NCBI RefSeq assembly: GCF_014651715.1
Contig: NZ_BMXK01000007.1
Span: forward strand, 171,461 to 235,460
Direction: 5' to 3'
From: Zhihengliuella salsuginis
Lineage (GTDB): Bacteria > Actinomycetota > Actinomycetes > Actinomycetales > Micrococcaceae
Length of the DNA stretch: 64,000 bases
The translations under genes were made by a program, and so were the position numbers. Below are positions 1 to 7,584 of this stretch, piece by piece. Position 1 is the first letter of the stretch, and each line of letters starts with the position of its first letter. The notes under the pieces are model-generated. The model ran no database searches, was not told the DNA's origin, and was given only the letters and a program-made list of their open reading frames with translations.

Positions 1-692
1 GAGAGCAGGCCGTGGCGCTCGAGCAGGCCGGCGGGCGTGACGCCGTGCGCGGCGAGGCAGGCGGCGTTCTCGGCCGGCTGCTCGGAGAGGTGCACGTGCA
101 GCGGCTCATCCTCCGGCAGCGCACCGGCGATGACCGCGAGCTCGGACGGCGGGACCGCGCGGACCGAGTGGATGGCCGCGCCGAGCGTGAACAGCCCGGT
201 GCCGGCGTCCTCCTCGGCGAGCGCTGCGCGCAGCGACTCGTGCCGGCGCAGCCATCCGGCGGCGTCGCCGTCGCTGAAGCGGGCCTGGGTCTCGTTGAGG
301 TCGAGCTGCCGCCCGTCGGCGTCGAGGCCGCCGGAGAGGTAGCAGGTATCCAGGAGCACGAGGCGGATGCCGGCCGACGCCGCGGCCCGGGCGAGCGCCC
401 GCTCCATGTCGTGGTCCGGGTAGCGTTCTCCGCCGGGGCGGTGGTGCAGGTAGTGGAACTCGCCGACGGCGGTCCACCCGGAGACGACCATCTCCGCGAA
501 CAGCGCGGTGGCGAGCTGCTCGTAGCCGTCCGGGTCCAGGGACTCGGCTGCGGCGTACATCTGCTCGCGCCAGGTCCAGAAGTCGCCGGCTCCCCCGGCC
601 GCACCCTCGTGGGTGCGCCCGCGCAGGATGCGGTGGAAGGCGTGGGAGTGGGCGTTGACCGGCCCCGGGACCTCGACCGTCGCGCCGCTCAC
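1..692 (-). CDS. hutF: Formimidoylglutamate deiminase, partial (C-terminus outside window)
   Basis: Amidohydrolase-superfamily enzyme that hydrolyses N-formimino-L-glutamate to N-formylglutamate and ammonia in histidine breakdown. The visible 230 residues begin with the metal-binding motif NAHSHAFHR (His15 and His17), followed by FWTWREQMY and GEFHYLHH, which are typical of HutF. The GTG start at 692 overlaps the stop of the upstream M20 gene (GTGA). An in-frame stop at 741-743 and the lack of any other start codon force this start, so the protein lacks roughly 40-50 residues that normally precede the HxH motif in the family. The gene runs off the left edge. Function is well supported by motif and operon context; the short N-terminus is odd. 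Confidence 0.85.
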   Translation of the reverse strand, partial: MSGATVEVPGPVNAHSHAFHRILRGRTHEGAAGGAGDFWTWREQMYAAAESLDPDGYEQLATALFAEMVVSGWTAVGEFHYLHHRPGGERYPDHDMERALARAAASAGIRLVLLDTCYLSGGLDADGRQLDLNETQARFSDGDAAGWLRRHESLRAALAEEDAGTGLFTLGAAIHSVRAVPPSELAVIAGALPEDEPLHVHLSEQPAENAACLAAHGVTPAGLLERHGLL

Positions 693-2008
693 AGCAGGTC
701 CCCCAGCGCATCGGCGAGGGCGGCCGTGCCGGTGGCGGCGTCATCGTCCTCGACGTACTCCTCCGGCGAGTGGCTGATACCGGAGGGGTTGCGGACGAAC
801 AGCATGCCGGTGGGCACCTCGGAGGCGAGGACGCCGGCGTCGTGCCCGGCGCCGGTGGCCAGGGCCGGGGTCCCCGGCACGGTGCGGGCCGCGGAGGCCG
901 TCAGGGCCCGGGTCAGCGAGGCGTCGAAGTGCACGGTGGCCGACAGCGACTCCTCGGTCAGCTCGGCGGCGCAGCCCTCGAGGGCTGCGATCTGCTGCGC
1001 CTGCTCGAGGATCCGCGTCACGAGGGCGGCGGTGACCGCGTCGTCCGGGTGGCGGACGTCGATCCAGAGGTCGACGCGCGAGGCGATGACGTTGGTTCCG
1101 CCGGGCACGGGCTCGAGCCGGCCGACCGTGGCGCGGGCGCCCGGCTGGGCGGCGCCGATCGACCTGATCGCGAGGACCGCCTGCGAGGCGGCGATCATGG
1201 GGTCGGCGCGGTCGGTCATCAGCGTGGTGCCGGCGTGGTTGCCCTGCCCGGTGAAGGACAGGCGCCAGCGGCCGTGCCCGAGGATCGACGACGCGACGGC
1301 GACGGCGGGACCGCGCCCGGCGGCATCCGTGTAGTCCTCGGTGTTCAGGCCGCGGCCCTGTTCGACGTGCAGCTCGACGAAGTCCCCGATGCGGGACAGT
1401 GCCAGCTCGTCGCGGCCCATCGCGTCCGGGTCGAGCCCGTGGGCGCGGGAGGCGTCGGCGAAGGTCGTGCCGCGCTCGTCCGTCAGGTTCAGGGCGCGCA
1501 CCGGGTCGATCGCCCCGGTCAGCAGGCGGGAGCCCAGGCAGGCCACGCCGAAGGCCGAGCCCTCCTCCTCGGGGAAGACGGCGATCGCGAACGCACGCTT
1601 GCGCGCCAGCGTGCCGGCGGCCTCGCGCATCTTCAGCACGTCGAAGGCCGCGAGGGCGGAGGCGACGCCGAGCGGGCCGTCGAACGGGCCGCCGCCGGGC
1701 ACCGAGTCCAGGTGCGAACCGGTGACCAGCGCGCCGGCGCGCGGATCCGCACCGGCGGGGGCGCCGCCGTCGTGCCGGTCGGGAAGGTCCCACCAGGCCC
1801 AGATGATGCCGTTGGAGTCGCGCTCGACGGCGAGGCCGCGGGCCGTGGCCTCGGCGACGAACCACTCGCGCAGTTCGAGCTCGGCGGTCGAGTAGACGGG
1901 GCGCGAGTATCCGCCGCGGCGGGCGTCGCGGCCCGTGCCGGCGATCGCCGACATGAGGGAGTTGACGGTGGCGAAGCGCTGGGCCTCGCCCGTGAGGGGT
2001 TCTGTCAT
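689..2008 (-). CDS. M20-family amidohydrolase (allantoate amidohydrolase / N-carbamoyl-amino-acid hydrolase type)
   Basis: A 439-residue binuclear metal amidase. Metal-binding motifs are visible: GSHLDSVPGG (His99, Asp101), GPFDG (Asp110), FPEEEGSAFG (Glu147, Glu148), ELHVEQG, the dimerisation-domain signature GQGNHAGTT and the C-terminal GISHSPEEY histidine. The ATG at 2008 was chosen because a GGAAGG ribosome site sits just upstream and the previous gene ends 4 bases away; an ATG at 2023 would overlap that gene. Family members cleave N-carbamoyl or ureido groups. Sitting between hutU and hutF, it may instead remove the N-formyl or N-formimino group of glutamate, replacing HutG. That role is inference; the family assignment is firm. 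Confidence 0.85.
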   Translation of the reverse strand: MTEPLTGEAQRFATVNSLMSAIAGTGRDARRGGYSRPVYSTAELELREWFVAEATARGLAVERDSNGIIWAWWDLPDRHDGGAPAGADPRAGALVTGSHLDSVPGGGPFDGPLGVASALAAFDVLKMREAAGTLARKRAFAIAVFPEEEGSAFGVACLGSRLLTGAIDPVRALNLTDERGTTFADASRAHGLDPDAMGRDELALSRIGDFVELHVEQGRGLNTEDYTDAAGRGPAVAVASSILGHGRWRLSFTGQGNHAGTTLMTDRADPMIAASQAVLAIRSIGAAQPGARATVGRLEPVPGGTNVIASRVDLWIDVRHPDDAVTAALVTRILEQAQQIAALEGCAAELTEESLSATVHFDASLTRALTASAARTVPGTPALATGAGHDAGVLASEVPTGMLFVRNPSGISHSPEEYVEDDDAATGTAALADALGDLL

Positions 2009-2012
2009 GTCG

Positions 2013-3347
2013 TTACCTTCCAACCATGAGGTAGGCGGCGGGCGTGGCGAGGATGAGGGTCAGGGCCACGCGCTGGGCCCAGATCACCACCATCTGCCAC
2101 AGCTTGAGCGGGATGCGCGTGGCCAGGATGCAGGGCACGAGCGCGGAGAAGAAGATGATCGCCGAGACGCAGACCACGCCGATCACGAGGCGCAGCAGCT
2201 CCGACGGGTGCCCGGCCACGACGGTGGCCGGCAGGAACATCTCGGCGATCCCGACGGCGGAGGCCTTGGCCGCCAGCATGGGGTCCGGCAGCTGCAGGGC
2301 CCACGTGATCGGGAAGAAGACGTAGCCGAGCCAGTCGAAGACCGGGGTGTAGCGGGCCAGGACCAGGCCGATCAGGCCCACCGACAGGATCGACGGCAGG
2401 ATCGCCATCGCCATCAGGACGCCGTCCTTGAAGTTGTCCCAGACGTTGCGGCCGAGGCCGGGCGCCTTGGCCAGCACGCCGCGGGCCTCGGACCAGGCGG
2501 CCGCGAAGCGACGCGTCGTCACCTGCTTCTCCGGCTTCGGCTCGGCGCCCTCGAAGCAGTCGTCGGGGATGCGGCTGAGCGGCGGGATCCGGACCGTGAT
2601 CGCGGTGACCGCGAAGGTCACGGCGAACGTCAGCAGGAAGTACGGCAGCCACATGTGCATGAGGTCGAGCGTCTTGGCGACGATCAGCATGAACGTCACC
2701 GAAACCGTCGAGAACCCGGTGGCGATGATCGCCGCATCCCGGGCCGTGTAGCGGCCGGACTGGTAGACCCGGTTCGTGATCAGCAGCCCGAGCGAGTAGC
2801 TGCCCACGAAGGAGGCCACGGCGTCGATCGCCGAGCGCCCGGGGGTCCGCCACACCGGCCGCATGATCGGCTGCAGCATCACGCCGACGAACTCCATGAG
2901 GCCGTAGCCGACCAGGAGCGCCAGGAAGATCGCGCCGATCGGGACGATCAGCCCGACCGGGACCACCAGCTTGTCGAACAGGAACGGCCCCAGATCCGGC
3001 TCGAACAGCCACCCCGGGCCGACGCCGAAGACGAGCGCGAGGCCGGCCGCCAGGCCCACGATGTTCAGGAACGAGAACACCCGCTTCAGCGGCGACTCGC
3101 GCCAGCGGCCCGTCGCGAACGGGTACACGGTGCCCGCCGCGATGAGGGCGAGCGCCACGTACTTCACGGCCCCGCCCAGCAGCGTCGCCACGAGCGTGAC
3201 CAGGTGGTCGAGCGGAATGGTCTTCGTCCAGGCGATGGTGACGGGGACGAAGAACATGAACAGGCCGATCGCGCTGTAGAGGAAGAAGCGCCAGAGGCCG
3301 CGCGTGGCCGCGGGGGCGGACGTCGTCGTCCGGGGTGTCTGCTCCAT
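2013..3347 (-). CDS. YjiH-family nucleoside-recognition (Gate) domain membrane protein
   Basis: A 444-residue polytopic membrane protein with about ten hydrophobic segments and a short basic N-terminus. It resembles YjiH/Gate-domain proteins, related to concentrative nucleoside transporters and spore maturation proteins (for example the SYSLGLLITNRVYQSGRYT stretch). It lies 10 bases after hutU and 4 bases before the M20 gene, so it belongs to the hut operon. A role in uptake of histidine, urocanate or a downstream intermediate is plausible from context only; no substrate can be read from the sequence. The start ATG at 3347 follows directly after the hutU stop. Confidence 0.75.
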   Translation of the reverse strand: MEQTPRTTTSAPAATRGLWRFFLYSAIGLFMFFVPVTIAWTKTIPLDHLVTLVATLLGGAVKYVALALIAAGTVYPFATGRWRESPLKRVFSFLNIVGLAAGLALVFGVGPGWLFEPDLGPFLFDKLVVPVGLIVPIGAIFLALLVGYGLMEFVGVMLQPIMRPVWRTPGRSAIDAVASFVGSYSLGLLITNRVYQSGRYTARDAAIIATGFSTVSVTFMLIVAKTLDLMHMWLPYFLLTFAVTFAVTAITVRIPPLSRIPDDCFEGAEPKPEKQVTTRRFAAAWSEARGVLAKAPGLGRNVWDNFKDGVLMAMAILPSILSVGLIGLVLARYTPVFDWLGYVFFPITWALQLPDPMLAAKASAVGIAEMFLPATVVAGHPSELLRLVIGVVCVSAIIFFSALVPCILATRIPLKLWQMVVIWAQRVALTLILATPAAYLMVGR

Positions 3348-3357
3348 CGGGATCGCC

Positions 3358-5073
3358 CTACTCGGCCATCGGGACGCGGACGCCGCGCTCGGCGGCGACC
3401 TCGGCGGCCCGGTCGTAGCCGGCGTCGACGTGGCGGATGACGCCCATGCCCGGGTCGTTGGTCAGCAGGGCCTCGAGCTTGGCGGCGGCGAGCTCGGTGC
3501 CGTCGGCGACGGAGACCTGGCCGGCGTGGATGGAGCGGCCGATGCCGACGCCGCCGCCGTGGTGGATCGAGACCCATGTGGCGCCCGAGGAGGCGGCGGT
3601 CAGGGCGTTGAGCAGGGGCCAGTCGGCGATCGCGTCGGAGCCGTCGGCCATGGCCTCGGTCTCGCGGTACGGGCTGGCGACGGAGCCGGAGTCGAGGTGG
3701 TCGCGGCCGATCACGATCGGCGCGGAGACCTTGCCCTCGGCGACGAGGCGGTTGAACAGGAGGCCGGCCTTGGCGCGGTCGCCGTAGCCGAGCCAGCAGA
3801 TGCGGGCCGGCAGGCCCTCGAACTCGACGCGCTCGGCGGCGGCGTCGAGCCACTTGTGCAGGTGGGCGTTCTCGGGGAAGAGCTCCTTGAGCGCCTCGTC
3901 GGTGACGCGGATGTCCTCCGGGTCGCCGGAGAGGGCCACCCAGCGGAACGGGCCGAGCCCCTCGCAGAACAGGGGGCGGATGTAGGCCGGGACGAAGCCG
4001 GGGAACTCGAAGGCGCGGTCGTAGCCGCCCTTGCGGGCCTCGTCGCGGATCGAGTTGCCGTAGTCGAACACCTCGGCGCCGGCGTCCTGGAACTCCACCA
4101 TGGCCTTGACGTGCTTGGCCATGGACTCCTGCGACTTCGCGGTGAAGCCCTCCGGGTCGGCGGCGGAGGCGGTGTGCCATTCCTCGACGCTGATGCCCTC
4201 CGGCAGGTAGGACAGCGGATCGTGCGCGGAGGTCTGGTCGGTGACGACGTCGATCGTCAGCTCCCCGGCGGTGTGGCGGCGCAGCAGCTCGCCGAAGACC
4301 TCGGCGGCGTTGCCGACGTAGCCGACGGACCAGCCGCGGCGCTCGGCCTTGGCCTGGTTCACCTTGGCGATGGCGGCGTCGAGGTCCGTCTCGACCTCGT
4401 CCAAGTAGCGCTTGCCGACGCGGCGGCGCAGCCGGGTCTCGTCGACGTCGACGATGAGGCAGGCGCCGTCGTTCAGGGTGACGGCGAGCGGCTGGGCGCC
4501 GCCCATGCCGCCGCAGCCGCCGGTGAGCGTCAGCGTGCCGGCGAGCGGCCCCTCCTCGCCGGTGGACGCGGCGATGCGGCCCTCGGCCTGGAGCTTGCGG
4601 CCGACGGCGGCGAAGGTCTCGTACGTGCCCTGCAGGATGCCCTGGGTGCCGATGTAGATCCAGGACCCGGCCGTCATCTGGCCGTACATCATCAGCTCCT
4701 CGGCCTCGAGCTTGCGGAACTCGGGCCAGGTGGCCCAGTCGCCGACGAGGTTGGAGTTGGCGATCAGCACGCGCGGGGCCCACTTGTTGGTGGTGAACAC
4801 GCCGACGGGCTTGCCGGACTGCACGAGCAGGGTCTCGTTGTCCTCGAGGTTCTCGAGCGTGCGGGTGATGGCGTCGTACGCCTCCCACGAGCGGGCGGCG
4901 CGGCCCGTGCCGCCGTAGACCACGAGGTCCTCCGGCCGCTCGGCGACCTCGGGGTCGAGGTTGTTCATCAGCATGCGCAGCGGCGCCTCGGTCTGCCACG
5001 ACTTGGCGGTGATCTCCGTCCCGCGCGCGGCGCGGATGCTGCGGGAGGGGTCGTGCTGGGTGAAGGTGCTCAT
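3358..5073 (-). CDS. hutU: Urocanate hydratase
   Basis: A 571-residue NAD+-dependent hydratase converting urocanate to 4-imidazolone-5-propionate, the second step of histidine degradation. The family's glycine-rich NAD-binding stretch [15 protein letters not shown] and the catalytic cysteine region [11 protein letters not shown] (about residue 424) are present, and the C-terminal [18 protein letters not shown] is typical. Length matches the family (about 550-570). The start ATG overlaps the stop of the upstream IclR regulator by 4 bases, so both are translated from one message. Cytosolic homodimer by family knowledge. Confidence 0.97.
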   Translation of the reverse strand: MSTFTQHDPSRSIRAARGTEITAKSWQTEAPLRMLMNNLDPEVAERPEDLVVYGGTGRAARSWEAYDAITRTLENLEDNETLLVQSGKPVGVFTTNKWAPRVLIANSNLVGDWATWPEFRKLEAEELMMYGQMTAGSWIYIGTQGILQGTYETFAAVGRKLQAEGRIAASTGEEGPLAGTLTLTGGCGGMGGAQPLAVTLNDGACLIVDVDETRLRRRVGKRYLDEVETDLDAAIAKVNQAKAERRGWSVGYVGNAAEVFGELLRRHTAGELTIDVVTDQTSAHDPLSYLPEGISVEEWHTASAADPEGFTAKSQESMAKHVKAMVEFQDAGAEVFDYGNSIRDEARKGGYDRAFEFPGFVPAYIRPLFCEGLGPFRWVALSGDPEDIRVTDEALKELFPENAHLHKWLDAAAERVEFEGLPARICWLGYGDRAKAGLLFNRLVAEGKVSAPIVIGRDHLDSGSVASPYRETEAMADGSDAIADWPLLNALTAASSGATWVSIHHGGGVGIGRSIHAGQVSVADGTELAAAKLEALLTNDPGMGVIRHVDAGYDRAAEVAAERGVRVPMAE

Positions 5074-5783
5074 GCGGTGTTCTCCTTGGTCGCGGCGTCA
5101 GCGGCGCTGGCCGGGGTCTGTTCTGTCGTGAGTAGGTGTGCGGCCTCGTGCGCCACGCGGGCGCCGATCGAGGCGGTGATCTCTTCGGTGATGCGGTAGG
5201 TCGGAACGACGACGGACAGGGCCGCGACGACGCGGTCGTCCCCCGCCGTTCCCACCGTGACGGGCGCGGCGATCGCCGTGACGTCCTTCTCGACGCCGCG
5301 GTCGACGACGACGTAGCCGGCCGCCGGGGTGGCCCCGCGCAAGACGGCTCCGACGGCGGTCCGGTCCAGCGGGATGCTGCGACCGACCCAGGAGGCGTGG
5401 CGCACCGAGTGGGTGCCCTCCTCGACCGCGATGTAGATGCTGTGCTCCTCGGCGGTCCCGCCGGCGGCGGGGACGCTGAGGTACGCCGACTCCCCCGTTG
5501 TCGCGACGAGCCGGCGCAGCGGCTCGACCGCGAGCGAGACGAGCGATTCGTGGCTGAGCGCCTGGGCGCCCAGCTGGACGATGCGCATCCCCGGCCGGTA
5601 GCCGGCATCGTCCTGCCGGCGGACGAATCCGCTGGCCTCCAGGGTGCGCAGCAGGCGCAGGGCGGTGGAGGCGGAGAGGCCCGTCTCGCGGGCGGCCTCG
5701 GCAAGGCTGAGGTTCCCGGAGTCGCAGACGGCGCCGAGCAGCGCGAGCGCCCGATCAACGGTGCGGGTCCCGGATTCAGCCAT
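5070..5783 (-). CDS. IclR-family transcriptional regulator of the hut genes
   Basis: A 237-residue regulator with an N-terminal winged helix ([21 protein letters not shown], residues about 25-45) and a C-terminal IclR effector domain. It heads the leftward hut operon, overlaps hutU by 4 bases, and is divergent from hutH. This arrangement fits a local regulator of both units. The intergenic region carries a perfect 8-5-8 palindrome (5854-5874) that is the best operator candidate. The effector would be expected to be urocanate or histidine, by analogy with other hut systems; this is not visible in the sequence. Confidence 0.85.
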   Translation of the reverse strand: MAESGTRTVDRALALLGAVCDSGNLSLAEAARETGLSASTALRLLRTLEASGFVRRQDDAGYRPGMRIVQLGAQALSHESLVSLAVEPLRRLVATTGESAYLSVPAAGGTAEEHSIYIAVEEGTHSVRHASWVGRSIPLDRTAVGAVLRGATPAAGYVVVDRGVEKDVTAIAAPVTVGTAGDDRVVAALSVVVPTYRITEEITASIGARVAHEAAHLLTTEQTPASAADAATKENTA

Positions 5784-5853
5784 GGTGCGTCCTCGTTCTC
5801 GTCGTGCGAAAGTGGTCCGTAGAACCGCCCGGTCTTGCCACCGGGCGAAATCT

Positions 5854-5874
5854 ACGTTTCACTTATTGAAACGT
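5854..5874. promoter_or_regulatory. Perfect inverted repeat between IclR regulator and hutH (candidate operator)
   Basis: Arms ACGTTTCA (5854-5861) and TGAAACGT (5867-5874) are exact reverse complements separated by CTTAT. The site is 53 bases before the hutH ATG and 70 bases before the regulator's ATG, in an AT-richer patch. IclR proteins commonly bind such odd-spaced palindromes of about 15-21 bases. It is the only strong dyad in this intergenic region. Confidence 0.65.
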
Positions 5875-5927
5875 GAATCTCGCCACTTGGCAAGACTTGG
5901 ACGTCGACGCCCCACCCGAAAGGACCC

Positions 5928-7493
5928 ATGATGACCGCATCGATCCCCCTGACTCCCGCACCGCTCTCCCCCGAGGACGTCGTGGCGGTCGCCCGTCACG
6001 GCGCGAAGATCGAGATCTCCGCAGAGTCCTCGGCCGCGATGTCCGCCTCGCGCCAGGTCATCGACGACCTCGCGCACGACACCCGCCCGCACTACGGCGT
6101 CTCCACCGGCTTCGGCGCCCTGGCCACCAAGCAGATCCCGGGCGAGCTGCGCGCCCAGCTGCAGCGCTCCCTCATCCGCTCCCACGCGGCCTCGTCGGGG
6201 GCCGAGGTCGACCGCGAGATCGTGCGCGGGCTCATGCTCAACCGCCTGCACACCATGGCCACCGGCCGCACGGGCGTCCGCCCCGAGGTCGCCCAGGCCT
6301 ACGCCGCCGTGCTGAACGCGGGCATCACACCCGTCGTCGGCGAGTACGGGTCGCTCGGCTGCTCGGGGGACCTGGCACCGCTCTCGCACTGCGCTCTCGC
6401 CGTCATGGGCGAGGGGAAGGTGCGCAACGCCGCCGGCGAGCTCGTCGACGCCGCCGACGCGCTGTCCGCGGCCGGCATCACCCCGGTGGTCCTGGCCGAG
6501 AAGGAGGGCCTGGCCCTGATCAACGGCACCGACGGGATGCTCGGAATGCTCCTGCTCGCCGCCGAGGACCTGCACCGCCTCGTCTCGACGGCCGACCTGG
6601 CCGGCGCGATGAGCGTCGAGGGCCTGCTCGGCACGGACGGCGTCTTCGCCGAGGACCTGCACGCCCTGCGCCCGCAGCCCGGACAGCTCGATTCCGCGGC
6701 CAACATGCGCGCCGTCCTGGCCGGTTCGCCCCTCATCAAGGAGCAGAAGGACGGCGCCCACGCCTTCACCCGCGTCCAGGACGCGTACTCGCTGCGCTGC
6801 GCCCCGCAGGTCCACGGCGCCGTGCGCGCGACACTGGCGCACGCGGAGTCGGTCGCCGGGTACGAGCTCTCCTCCGCCGTCGACAACCCGGTGGTCACCG
6901 CGGACGGCCGCGTCGAGTCCAACGGCAACTTCCACGGCGCCCCGGTCGGCTACGTCCTCGACTTCCTGGCCATCGCGACGGCGGACCTCGCCTCGATCTC
7001 CGAGCGCCGCACCGACCGCTTCCTGGACAAGGCCCGCAGCCACGGCCTCAACGCCTTCCTCGCCGACGACCCGGGAGTCGACTCCGGCCACATGATCGCC
7101 CAGTACACGCAGGCCGGCATCGTCTCCGAGCTCAAGCGCCTGGCCAACCCGGCCTCCGTCGACTCGATCCCGAGCTCGGCCATGCAGGAGGACCACGTGT
7201 CCATGGGCTGGGCCGCCGGGATGAAGCTGCGCCGCAGCATCGACGGGCTCACGCGCGTTCTCGCGATCGAGCTGCTCACGAGCGCCCGCGCCCTCGACAT
7301 GCGCGACGGCGGCGTCGCCACGAGCGGGTCCTCCCCGGTCATCACCGCGGTGCGGACCGCCATCCGCCAGGTGGTCGAGGGCCCGGGCACGGACCGCTAC
7401 CTCGCGCCGGAGATCGAGGCGGTCCGCCGCCTCGTCGACGACGGGACCCTGCTGGCCGCGGCGAACTCGGCGGCGCCGGCACCCCTGATCTGA
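5928..7493 (+). CDS. hutH: Histidine ammonia-lyase
   Basis: A 521-residue lyase that deaminates L-histidine to urocanate, the first step of histidine degradation. The self-forming MIO cofactor site lies in GSLGCSGDLAPLSH, here Cys145-Ser146-Gly147 rather than the common Ala-Ser-Gly. Other family blocks seen are YGVSTGFG, the DAYSLRCAPQVHG block and SSAMQEDHVSMG. Start at ATG 5928 (or the adjacent ATG 5931) follows a GAAAGGA ribosome site. It is transcribed away from the IclR-hutU operon, with the shared palindrome between them. Confidence 0.97.
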   Translation: MMTASIPLTPAPLSPEDVVAVARHGAKIEISAESSAAMSASRQVIDDLAHDTRPHYGVSTGFGALATKQIPGELRAQLQRSLIRSHAASSGAEVDREIVRGLMLNRLHTMATGRTGVRPEVAQAYAAVLNAGITPVVGEYGSLGCSGDLAPLSHCALAVMGEGKVRNAAGELVDAADALSAAGITPVVLAEKEGLALINGTDGMLGMLLLAAEDLHRLVSTADLAGAMSVEGLLGTDGVFAEDLHALRPQPGQLDSAANMRAVLAGSPLIKEQKDGAHAFTRVQDAYSLRCAPQVHGAVRATLAHAESVAGYELSSAVDNPVVTADGRVESNGNFHGAPVGYVLDFLAIATADLASISERRTDRFLDKARSHGLNAFLADDPGVDSGHMIAQYTQAGIVSELKRLANPASVDSIPSSAMQEDHVSMGWAAGMKLRRSIDGLTRVLAIELLTSARALDMRDGGVATSGSSPVITAVRTAIRQVVEGPGTDRYLAPEIEAVRRLVDDGTLLAAANSAAPAPLI

Positions 7494-7523
7494 CCGGAGG
7501 GCCTTCCGGCACCGCGTCGCGGA

Positions 7524-7552
7524 TATACTCGGCGGTAGTTCATCTGATGAAC
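7524..7552 (+). promoter_or_regulatory. -10-like TATACT followed by a 7-1-7 palindrome ahead of the RND gene
   Basis: TATACT at 7524-7529 is a good -10 hexamer. Eight bases downstream, GTTCATC (7538-7544) and GATGAAC (7546-7552) form a perfect dyad around T7545, at or just after the expected transcription start. A repressor bound here would block initiation or clearance. No regulator gene is adjacent. The -35 is not recognisable. Confidence 0.5.
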
Positions 7553-7584
7553 GTCCCCGCATCCACGATCGGAAGACGACTCCG

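Noticed and set aside
1935..3440. Long plus-strand frame rich in Arg/Asp/His
   Set aside because: Antisense to the YjiH-like gene and low complexity.
7494..7509. CCGGA...TCCGG palindrome after hutH as a terminator
   Set aside because: Stem of only five or six pairs with a weak loop and no T-run; not strong enough to list.
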